Assembly (NCBI GenBank): GCA_016790515.1
Contig: JAEUOY010000130.1
Span: 1 to 64,000 of the forward strand
Source of the DNA: Burkholderiaceae bacterium
GTDB taxonomy: Bacteria; Pseudomonadota; Gammaproteobacteria; Burkholderiales; Burkholderiaceae_C
Direction of reading: 5' to 3'
Length of the DNA stretch: 64,000 nucleotides
A program made the position numbers and the translations under genes. Positions 1 to 6,966 of the stretch are shown here, one piece after another. The notes under the pieces are model-generated. The model did not search any database. It saw only the letters and a list, made by a program, of their open reading frames with translations, and was not told the origin of the DNA. How positions within the stretch are numbered: the first letter of the stretch is position 1; each line of letters starts with the position of its first letter.

Positions 1-812
1 TCGAAGGCGTTGAAGAACTCCTCCTGCGTGCGGTCCTTGCCGGCGAAGAACTGCACGTCGTCGATCAGCAGCAGGTCGAGGTTGTGGTACTTGGCCTTCA
101 GCTCGTCGAAGGTCTTGCGCTGGTAGTTCTTGACCACGTCCGAAATGAACTGCTCGGCGTGCAGGTACAGCACCCGGGCCTCGGGCCGGTCCTTCAGCAG
201 CGCGTTGCCCACCGCATGGATCAGGTGGGTCTTGCCCAGGCCGACGCCACCGTAGATGAACAGCGGGTTGTACATCACGCCCGGCGCGCCGGCGACATGC
301 AGCGCCGCGGTGCGGGCCATCTGGTTGGCCCGGCCGGCGACCAGCGTGTCGAAGGTCAGCGCGGTGTTGAGCTTGTGGCTGTTGGCTGCCGGCGGCAGGT
401 GCTGGGCCGGCAGCGGCGCGCCGGCTTCGGCCACGCTTCGTCCGTTGCCGCCCGGGCGCACGCTGGTCGACGGCGCCAGCGCCTGGCCGTTGAGCAGCGC
501 GGCGGCTCGCACCGGGCCGTTGGCCGGCAGCGGCGCGCCGGCCGGCGCGCCCTCGCGGGCGGCGAGCGTCAGCTCGAGCCGAACCGGCACACCGGCCAGC
601 TCGGCCAGGATGCCCTCGATGCGGTGGGCGTACTGCGAGCGGATCCAGTCGAGCTTGAAGCGGTTCGGCACGCGCACCAGCGCCACCACCCCCGCCGGGC
701 CGTCATCGCGAAGCTCAGCAGCGGGCAGGGCGCGGATCCAGGTGTTGAACTGCTGTTCGGACAGTTCGGTGGCGAGCTGCTCGCAACCGCGCTGCCAGAG
801 GTCTGGGCTCAT
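1..812 (-). CDS. dnaA: Chromosomal replication initiator DnaA (5' part, cut by window start)
   Basis: This is the N-terminal 270 codons of the initiator that opens the origin and loads the DnaB helicase. The minus-strand protein begins MSPDLWQRGCEQL, the usual DnaA domain I. A low-complexity linker follows, then the start of the AAA+ domain with FDTLVAGRPNQMA, the Walker A GGVGLGKTHLMHA and the Walker B LLIDDVQFFAGK. The rest lies outside the window. The ATG at 810-812 is the natural start because domain I begins there. The gene is divergent from rpmH, the standard arrangement around the origin in beta- and gammaproteobacteria. Identification is certain from the motifs. Confidence 0.97.
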   Translation of the reverse strand, partial: MSPDLWQRGCEQLATELSEQQFNTWIRALPAAELRDDGPAGVVALVRVPNRFKLDWIRSQYAHRIEGILAELAGVPVRLELTLAAREGAPAGAPLPANGPVRAAALLNGQALAPSTSVRPGGNGRSVAEAGAPLPAQHLPPAANSHKLNTALTFDTLVAGRANQMARTAALHVAGAPGVMYNPLFIYGGVGLGKTHLIHAVGNALLKDRPEARVLYLHAEQFISDVVKNYQRKTFDELKAKYHNLDLLLIDDVQFFAGKDRTQEEFFNAF

Positions 813-1122
813 TGTGGACAAATCGTTCTTCTGAGCGCCGGCATTGTAGGCCTGTCGGCCAGCGCGGGGCGAGTTATCCACAGTTACAAACCCTTCCGCG
901 GCCACCCCGCCAAGCCACGGTTTGTGGTGCAAGTGTTTGACCGTAAAGGCGCTTTTTGCTCTAATAGTGGGTTTCCCCAACGCGCAAGCCACCGGCGGCA
1001 CGGGCCGGGGAGGACCCGGGGAGGACCCGGGGAATGCCGGTGAAAGAATGCCGGTGAATGCCGGTGAAAGCCGGTCAGACCCAGCGCGAAGCCACGCGAA
1101 CTCCCATCACCAGGAACAGATC
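813..1122. other. dnaA-rpmH intergenic region, candidate part of oriC, with DnaA boxes
   Basis: This non-coding stretch between the divergent dnaA and rpmH genes holds a perfect DnaA box TTATCCACA at 874-882. A one-mismatch box lies in reverse orientation at 814-822 (TTGTCCACA on the minus strand). It also contains the promoters of both genes. An A/T-rich patch around 940-975 stands out in an otherwise GC-rich background. Only two good boxes are visible, so this may be just part of the origin or a dnaA autoregulatory region. The origin role is inferred from gene order. Confidence 0.55.
1007..1068. repeat. Short tandem repeats upstream of rpmH
   Basis: GGGGAGGACCC occurs twice back to back (1007-1017 and 1018-1028). 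It is followed by three overlapping or adjacent copies of AATGCCGGTGAA (starting at 1033, 1047 and 1057). They lie between the DnaA box region and the rpmH start. Slippage polymorphism is likely; no function can be assigned. Confidence 0.7.
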
Positions 1123-1260
1123 ATGAAGCGCACCTACCAGCCTTCCAAGACCCGCCGCGCGCGAACGCACGGCTTTCTCGTGCGCATGAAGACCCGCGGC
1201 GGCCGCGCCGTGATCGCGGCGCGGCGCGCCAAGGGCCGCAAGCGCCTTTCGCAGGTCTGA
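1123..1260 (+). CDS. rpmH: 50S ribosomal protein L34
   Basis: This 45-residue, strongly basic protein of the large ribosomal subunit has the family hallmark [18 protein letters not shown] at its start and ends RKRLSQV. The length is exactly typical for L34. The ATG at 1123 is preceded by a weak purine stretch (AGGAACAG). It heads the conserved rpmH-rnpA-yidD-yidC-mnmE run and is probably cotranscribed with rnpA. Confidence 0.98.
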   Translation: MKRTYQPSKTRRARTHGFLVRMKTRGGRAVIAARRAKGRKRLSQV

Positions 1261-1357
1261 GGCCCGTCTGAGCGCCTGCGCAGGCCTGGCCGCTGCTGCC
1301 CTCGTGGCCCTCGGCGCCGGTCGCTCGACACGAGCCCGATTGCACGCCCGCCCGAGC

Positions 1358-1843
1358 ATGGTCGCTCGACTGCTGCGGTCGGCGGACTTCCAGCGTGTGC
1401 TGTCGCTGCCGCCCTGCTCGCGAAGTGCCCACTTCGCGGCGCATCACCTGCCGGCGTGCCCCAGTCTGCCGGCCGGCAGAGTGGCCAGGCCAGGGGGCGA
1501 GGAGTTATCCACAGCTGATGCACCAGCTTGCCCACTGCCTGTGGACGACTCTGCCGCACGGTCCCCCGGCGAATCCTGGGCCGGCCGGCCCAGCGGGCAT
1601 TGGCTGGGTCTGGTCGTGCCCAAACGACACGCAAGGCGCTCGGTCACGCGCAACCTGCTGAAGCGCCAGATGCGCTCGCTGATGGCGGCGCAGGCCGGCG
1701 CGTTGGAGCCTGGCCTGTGGGTGCTGCGGCTGAAGGCGCCGTTCGACCGCGCCCGGTTCGTCAGTCCGGCGTCCGACCAGCTGCGCGAGGCAGCGCGCGC
1801 CGAGCTCGCGCTGCTGTTGCAGCGTGCCGCCGCGCGCGCCTGA
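1358..1843 (+). CDS. rnpA: Ribonuclease P protein component
   Basis: RnpA is the protein subunit of RNase P, which matures the 5' ends of tRNAs. The 161-residue protein starts VARLLRSADFQRVL after the Met, matching the usual N-terminus. It contains LGLVVPKRHARRSVTRNLLKRQMR, the conserved RNA-binding arginine/lysine segment (written here only as a landmark around residues 86-108). An in-frame GTG at 1304 would add 18 residues with no family resemblance, so the ATG at 1358 is preferred. Oddity: a proline/alanine-rich insertion of about 40 residues separates the first strand from the conserved core, and its DNA contains a perfect DnaA box (1505-1513). Confidence 0.93.
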   Translation: MVARLLRSADFQRVLSLPPCSRSAHFAAHHLPACPSLPAGRVARPGGEELSTADAPACPLPVDDSAARSPGESWAGRPSGHWLGLVVPKRHARRSVTRNLLKRQMRSLMAAQAGALEPGLWVLRLKAPFDRARFVSPASDQLREAARAELALLLQRAAARA

Positions 1844-1864
1844 GCCGTCCGCGGCCCCGCCACG

Positions 1865-2155
1865 ATGTCGCTGCCCGACACGCTCCAGGACCTGCCCCGC
1901 AGGCTGCTGATCGGCGCGGTGCGGGGCTACCGCTTCCTGCTGAAGCCCTGGCTCGGCAATGCCTGCCGCTTCGAACCCACCTGCTCGGCCTATGCGATGG
2001 CCGCGCTGCAGCAGCATGGCGCGGCCGCCGGCAGCTACCTGGCCGCGCGGCGCATCCTGCGCTGCCATCCCTGGTGTGACGGCGGCATCGATCCGGTGCC
2101 GACCGATCCGCCTGCCCTGTTCACCCGCTTGCCTTCTTCGAAGACCCGCCCATGA
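1865..2155 (+). CDS. yidD: Membrane protein insertion efficiency factor YidD
   Basis: The 96-residue protein contains the YidD (DUF37) signature: an amphipathic start, GYRFLLKPWLGNACRFEPTCS around residues 20-40, then a Cys-containing RCHPW motif. YidD is thought to assist YidC-dependent insertion of inner-membrane proteins at the membrane surface. It sits between rnpA and yidC as in most proteobacteria. Its stop overlaps the yidC start (ATGA), indicating translational coupling. Confidence 0.95.
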   Translation: MSLPDTLQDLPRRLLIGAVRGYRFLLKPWLGNACRFEPTCSAYAMAALQQHGAAAGSYLAARRILRCHPWCDGGIDPVPTDPPALFTRLPSSKTRP

Positions 2156-3825
2156 CCGACCTGCGCCGCACCATCCTGTGGGTGGTGTTCTCCGTCTCGC
2201 TCGTCCTGTTGTGGGACGCCTGGCAAAAGCACAACGGCCATCCGTCGATGTTCAGCCCGGTCCCGCCGAAGCCGGCGGCCACCACCGGCGCGGCGCCCGG
2301 CGCCTCGGCCGCGCTGCCGGCCGGCGTGCCCACTGCCGCGGCAGGCGGCGCAACCGCCGCCGCGGCGGCGGTGCCCACCGCGCCGGTGCCGGTGGCCACC
2401 GAGAAGCTCACGATCACCACCGACGTGGTCAAGGCCACCTTCGACAGCAAGGGCGCCGACCTGGTGCGCCTGGAACTGCTGAAGTACGCCGACGCGGTCG
2501 ACCCGAAACAGAACGTGGTGCTGTTCGATCAGTCGGCGCAGCGGGTGTACCTGGCGCAGACCGGCCTGGTCACCTCGCAGGCCGGCACCAGCCTGCCGAA
2601 CCACTTCACGGTGATGCAGCCGGTGCCCGGCGAGCGCGCGCTGAAGGACGGCGCCCAGGCACTGGATGTCAGCTTCGAGTCGCCCGAGATCGGCGGCGTC
2701 AAGCTGGTCAAGACCTACACCTTCCGTCGCGGCGAGTACACCGTGGCCGTCAAGCACGAGGTGCGCAATGCCTCGGCGGCGGCGGTCTCGCCGCAGCTGT
2801 ACCTGCAGCTCACCCGCGACGGCAATCCGCCGCCGGGCGAATCGAGCTTCTACTTCACCTTCACCGGCCCGGCGATGTACACCGAGGCCAGCAAGTTCCA
2901 CAAGATCGAGTTCAAGGACATCGAGAAGGGCAAGGCCGAGCACGACAAGGCGTCCGACAACGGCTGGGTGGCGATGGTGCAGCATTACTTCGCCAGTGCC
3001 TGGCTGGTGACCGACAAGGCGCAGCGCGCCTTCAGCACCAGCAAGGTCAGCGACAACCTTTACGCGATCTCGATGGTGCTGCCGCTGGGCGAGCTGGCGC
3101 CGGGCCAGACCCGGGTTCACCAGGCCACGCTGTTCGCCGGCCCGCAGGAGGAGAAGAAGCTCGAGGCGCTGGCGCCCGGGCTCGAGCTGGTCAAGGACTA
3201 CGGCTGGCTGACGATCCTGTCCAAGCCGCTGTTCTGGCTGCTCGACCAGCTGCACAAGCTGCTCGGCAACTGGGGCTGGGCGATCGTCGCGCTGGTGGTG
3301 CTGCTGAAGATCGCGTTCTATGCGCTGAACGCCCACGCCTACAAGTCGATGGCCAAGATGAAGGCCATCAACCCCAAGGTGATGGAGATGCGCGAGCGCT
3401 ACAAGGACAAGCCGCAGCAGATGCAGCAGGAGATGATGCGCATCTACCGCGAGGAGAAGGTCAACCCGCTGGGCGGCTGCCTGCCGATCTTCGTGCAGAT
3501 GCCGTTCTTCATCGCGCTGTACTGGGTGCTGCTGTCCACCGTCGAGATGCGCAACGCGCCGTGGATAGGCTGGATCGCCGACCTGTCGACCAAGGACCCG
3601 TACTTCATCCTGCCGCTGCTGATGACCGCATCGACGATGTTCCAGACCTGGCTGAACCCGACCCCGCCCGACCCGGTGCAGGCCAAGATGATGTGGATCA
3701 TGCCGCTGATGTTCTCGGTGATGTTCTTCTTCTTCCCGGCCGGCCTGGTGCTGTACTGGCTGACCAACAACATCCTGGGCATCGCCCAGCAGTGGTTCAT
3801 CAACAAGCGGCTCGGCGTCGGCTGA
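2152..3825 (+). CDS. yidC: Membrane protein insertase YidC
   Basis: YidC inserts and folds inner-membrane proteins, alone or with SecYEG. The 557-residue protein has the Gram-negative layout. A first transmembrane helix (about residues 6-22) is followed by an Ala/Pro-rich linker with a run of alanines and threonines. The large periplasmic beta domain comes next (roughly 80-340), then the conserved five-helix Oxa1 core with GCLPIFVQMPFFIALYWVL and a C-terminal NNILGIAQQWFIN. It overlaps yidD by 4 bases. The following 298 bases before mnmE show no gene. Confidence 0.98.
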   Translation: MTDLRRTILWVVFSVSLVLLWDAWQKHNGHPSMFSPVPPKPAATTGAAPGASAALPAGVPTAAAGGATAAAAAVPTAPVPVATEKLTITTDVVKATFDSKGADLVRLELLKYADAVDPKQNVVLFDQSAQRVYLAQTGLVTSQAGTSLPNHFTVMQPVPGERALKDGAQALDVSFESPEIGGVKLVKTYTFRRGEYTVAVKHEVRNASAAAVSPQLYLQLTRDGNPPPGESSFYFTFTGPAMYTEASKFHKIEFKDIEKGKAEHDKASDNGWVAMVQHYFASAWLVTDKAQRAFSTSKVSDNLYAISMVLPLGELAPGQTRVHQATLFAGPQEEKKLEALAPGLELVKDYGWLTILSKPLFWLLDQLHKLLGNWGWAIVALVVLLKIAFYALNAHAYKSMAKMKAINPKVMEMRERYKDKPQQMQQEMMRIYREEKVNPLGGCLPIFVQMPFFIALYWVLLSTVEMRNAPWIGWIADLSTKDPYFILPLLMTASTMFQTWLNPTPPDPVQAKMMWIMPLMFSVMFFFFPAGLVLYWLTNNILGIAQQWFINKRLGVG

Positions 3826-4123
3826 GCGACGGCGCACGCGCCGGCGTGAAGGCGTGCACGCGCGCGGCCGGCGCATCCCTCAACCCGGGGTGTCGCAACC
3901 CGGCCGACCGGCCGATGATGCAGGTGTCGGGGCGCTTCACGGCATGAACCGCGAAGCCATCGACACCGGTCAATGCGGGGCCACCCCGGCGCCGACCAGC
4001 GCCGGCCCTGGGGCGTAAGGCGGGAACTCACGCGAGCTCTCCCGCGCTCCACCCCGCGCCATCTTCGGGTGCCGCTCGGCGGCAGCTCCGCCGGGCGGCA
4101 CCCGTTGGACCACAATCCACCGG

Positions 4124-5548
4124 GTGCCGCTGCACCAGCAACAGGATCCGATCGTCGCGATCGCCACCGCCCCCGGGCGCGGCGCGGTCGGCATCGTCCG
4201 CGTCTCGGGCCGCGGCCTGGCGCCGCTGGTGCAGGCGCTGTGCGGCCGGCCGCTGCCGCCGCGCCAGGCCTGCTACTTGCCGTTCGAGGCCGCCGACGGC
4301 CAGGCCATCGACCAGGGGCTGGCGATCTGGTTTCCGGCGCCGCGCTCCTTCACCGGCGAGGACGTGCTGGAACTGCAGGCCCACGGCGGCCCGGTGGTGC
4401 TGCAGCTGCTGCTGGCGCGCTGCCTGGAGGCCGCGGCCGAGCCTGACCCGGTCACCGGCGCCGAACGCCTGCCCGGCCTGCGGCTGGCCGGCCCGGGCGA
4501 ATTCACCCAGCGCGCCTTCCTCAACGACAAGCTCGACCTGGCCCAGGCCGAGGCGGTGGCCGACCTGATCGAGGCCAGCACCGAAGCCGCCGCACGATCG
4601 GCCGGCCGCTCGCTGTCAGGGGCCTTCTCGCGCGAGGTCGAGACGCTGCGCCAGCACATCGTGCGGCTGCGCACGCTGGTCGAGGCGACGCTGGATTTCC
4701 CCGAGGAGGAGATCGACTTCCTGCAGCGCGCCGATGCGCAGGGCCAGCTCGGCACCATCGACCAGGGCCTCGCCGCGGTGATGGCCCGGGCGCGCCAGGG
4801 CGCACTGCTGCGCGAAGGGCTGCAGGTGGTGCTGGCCGGCCAGCCCAACGTCGGAAAGAGCTCGCTGCTGAACGCGCTGGCCGGCGCCGAGCTGGCGATC
4901 GTCACCGCGATCCCCGGCACCACCCGCGACAAGGTCAGCGAGACGATCCAGATCGAGGGCGTGCCGCTGCACGTGATCGACACCGCCGGCCTGCGCGGCG
5001 AGCACGAGACCGGCGACGAGGTCGAGCGCATCGGCATCGCCCGCAGCTGGGCGGCAATCGCCGAGGCCGACGCGGTGATCTTCCTGCACGACCTGACGCG
5101 CCGCGGCCAGCCCGACTACGAGGCGGCCGAAACGGCGATCGCCGCGCGGCTGCACGTCGACGACCCGGGGCGCATCCTGCAGGTGCACAACAAGGCCGAC
5201 AGCGTGCCGGAGACGCGGCTGGCCGCTCTGGTCGACGGCGAGATCGCGCTGTCGGCCCGCACCGGCGCCGGACTGGACGCGCTGCGCCGGGCGCTGATGC
5301 AGCGCGCGGGCTGGCAGGCCGGCGCCGAAGGCGTGTTCATCGCCCGCAAGCGCCATGTACAGGCACTGCAGCGCTGCGCCGCGCACCTGCGCTCGGCGCA
5401 CGACCAGGCGTCAGCGGGCGATGCCGCGCTGGAGCTGTTCGCCGAAGACCTGCGGCTCGCGCACGAGGCGCTGGGCGAGATCACCGGGGCGTTCACGGCC
5501 GATGACCTGCTGGGGGAGATCTTCGGCAAGTTCTGTATCGGGAAGTAG
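4124..5548 (+). CDS. mnmE: tRNA uridine-5-carboxymethylaminomethyl modification GTPase MnmE
   Basis: With MnmG, MnmE makes the cmnm5 modification at U34 of several tRNAs. The 474-residue protein has the N-terminal folate-binding domain beginning [22 protein letters not shown]. The helical domain is interrupted by a G domain with P-loop GQPNVGKSS (about residues 239-247), GTTRDK and DTAGLRG. The protein ends in the catalytic FCIGK (C-terminal Cys at 471). The start is GTG at 4124; no ATG fits the conserved N-terminus. A genomic island begins about 110 bases after its stop and does not damage the gene. Confidence 0.97.
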   Translation: MPLHQQQDPIVAIATAPGRGAVGIVRVSGRGLAPLVQALCGRPLPPRQACYLPFEAADGQAIDQGLAIWFPAPRSFTGEDVLELQAHGGPVVLQLLLARCLEAAAEPDPVTGAERLPGLRLAGPGEFTQRAFLNDKLDLAQAEAVADLIEASTEAAARSAGRSLSGAFSREVETLRQHIVRLRTLVEATLDFPEEEIDFLQRADAQGQLGTIDQGLAAVMARARQGALLREGLQVVLAGQPNVGKSSLLNALAGAELAIVTAIPGTTRDKVSETIQIEGVPLHVIDTAGLRGEHETGDEVERIGIARSWAAIAEADAVIFLHDLTRRGQPDYEAAETAIAARLHVDDPGRILQVHNKADSVPETRLAALVDGEIALSARTGAGLDALRRALMQRAGWQAGAEGVFIARKRHVQALQRCAAHLRSAHDQASAGDAALELFAEDLRLAHEALGEITGAFTADDLLGEIFGKFCIGK

Positions 5549-5659
5549 AGTTGCGTCCAACACGGTCCACCGGGGTCGTAGAAGCGCCGCCAAGTCCTTG
5601 TCAGTCAAGCGCTTCATCGTCCACCGGTGTCCGGTTGGACCCAGCGGCAGCCGGTATCT

Positions 5660-5685
5660 GCCGGGTCCAAGTTCAGGTCCAAGTC
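5660..5685 (+). repeat. Left direct repeat, candidate attL of the mnmE-linked island
   Basis: A 26-bp stretch here matches 24 of 26 bases at 15405-15430, differing only at the central two. Each copy contains GGTCCAAGT twice. It lies between the mnmE stop and the integrase start, the expected place for an attachment site. The exact crossover core is not defined by the sequence alone. Confidence 0.65.
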
Positions 5686-5720
5686 CTCACTTGGACCCGA
5701 CTTCGTGGTTTACTTGGACC
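5664..5720. repeat. Cluster of direct and inverted GGTCCAAGT repeats before the integrase
   Basis: GGTCCAAGT occurs at 5664-5672 and 5676-5684, and its inverse ACTTGGACC at 5689-5697 and 5712-5720. The four sites in 57 bases end 13 bases before the integrase ATG. Two more direct copies lie at the right boundary (15409-15417, 15421-15429). The pattern suits integrase arm or core binding sites, or an operator controlling the integrase. Confidence 0.7.
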
Positions 5721-5733
5721 CAGCGAGGCACAC

Positions 5734-6945
5734 ATGGCACTTACCGACACTGCACTGAAGGCACTGAAGCCGAAGGACAAGCCCTACACCGTGGCCGACC
5801 AGCGCGGCCTGTACGTGGAGGTGTTCCCGACCGGCGGCATCGTCTGGCGCTACCGCTACCGCATCGGCACGCGGCGCGAGAAGCTGACGCTGGGCAAGTA
5901 CCCCGCACTGACGTTGAAGAACGCCCGCCTGAAGCGCGACGAGGCGGCGCAGGCGGCTGCGATGGACAAGTCGCCCGCGCAGCAGAAGCAGTTGGCCAAG
6001 CGCGCGGCGGCCGAGGCGACCACGGTGGCCGAGTTCGGCGAGCGGTTCTTCCGCGAGATCGTCAACAAGGACCGGGCCGACACCACCATTCCGCGCCGGT
6101 ACTTCGACAAGAACATCGTGCCGGCCATCGGTGCCAAGCCGGTGCGCGACGTGACCACCGAAGACGTGCGCGCCATCATCTGGAAGAAGAAGGACGAGGG
6201 CTTTGACGCTGCCGCTGGGCAGGTGCGCGGCGTGTTGAAGCGCCTCTTCGACTATGCGATGACCGCCGGCCTGGTGTCGGTGAACCCGGTGCTGGCGCTG
6301 CCGATGCGCCATGTGCACCGAGCGAAGTCACGCGACCGCGCGCTGTCTCCTGACGAGATTCGCCTGTTCCTGCGCGCAGCTATCGAGTCAAACATCCGGC
6401 GGCAGTTCAAGCTGGCGCTGCATCTGATCCTGCTGACGCTGGTGCGCAAGTCGGAACTGCTGCTGGCCAAGTGGGAGCACGTGGACTTCGACGCGGCCGA
6501 GTGGCATATCCCGGCCGAGCACTCGAAGACCGGCAAGCCGCACATCGTCTTCCTGTCCCGGCAGTCGCTGGTTATGTTCCGCGAACTCAAGGCGCTGGCT
6601 GGCGGCAGCGAATTCGTGCTGCCCAGCCGCAGCAGCCTGGCCCAGCCCTTTGCCAAGAACGCGCTGAACAACGCGCTGAAAATATCGCTGATCGGCCAGG
6701 ACATTCCCGCCTTCACCATCCACGACCTGCGCCGCACGGCCTCGACGCTGCTGCACGAAAACGGCTGGCCATCCGACGTGGTCGAGAAGGCGCTGAACCA
6801 CACCATCGGTGGCGTGCGTGGTGTCTACAACCGGGCCGAGTACGAACCGCAGCGGCGCGAGATGCTGCAGTTCTGGGGCGACTACATCGAGCAGTTGATG
6901 AGCACCGGCAAAGTCATCCTCGGTCGGTTCAAGCAGGTCGCATGA
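5734..6945 (+). CDS. Tyrosine-type site-specific integrase (P4-like)
   Basis: This recombinase probably inserts and excises the island. The 403-residue protein starts MALTDTALKALKPKDKPYTVAD, the N-terminal domain of P4-type integrases (written only to mark the start). A SAM-like core-binding domain follows at about 100-190. The catalytic domain shows Arg in LVRKSELLLAKWEH, HDLRRTASTLLHE, LNHTIGG and a terminal Tyr in GVYNRAEY. Upstream in-frame codons to 5551 run through the repeat region and lack family similarity, so the ATG at 5734 is chosen. It lies immediately inside the left repeat. Confidence 0.93.
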   Translation: MALTDTALKALKPKDKPYTVADQRGLYVEVFPTGGIVWRYRYRIGTRREKLTLGKYPALTLKNARLKRDEAAQAAAMDKSPAQQKQLAKRAAAEATTVAEFGERFFREIVNKDRADTTIPRRYFDKNIVPAIGAKPVRDVTTEDVRAIIWKKKDEGFDAAAGQVRGVLKRLFDYAMTAGLVSVNPVLALPMRHVHRAKSRDRALSPDEIRLFLRAAIESNIRRQFKLALHLILLTLVRKSELLLAKWEHVDFDAAEWHIPAEHSKTGKPHIVFLSRQSLVMFRELKALAGGSEFVLPSRSSLAQPFAKNALNNALKISLIGQDIPAFTIHDLRRTASTLLHENGWPSDVVEKALNHTIGGVRGVYNRAEYEPQRREMLQFWGDYIEQLMSTGKVILGRFKQVA

Positions 6946-6966
6946 CCGGTTCTTGATCGGGCGGCG

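Noticed and set aside
2035-3876. A 613-codon minus-strand frame opposite yidC
   Set aside because: It is antisense to a well-established gene, rich in His/Gly/Arg repeats.
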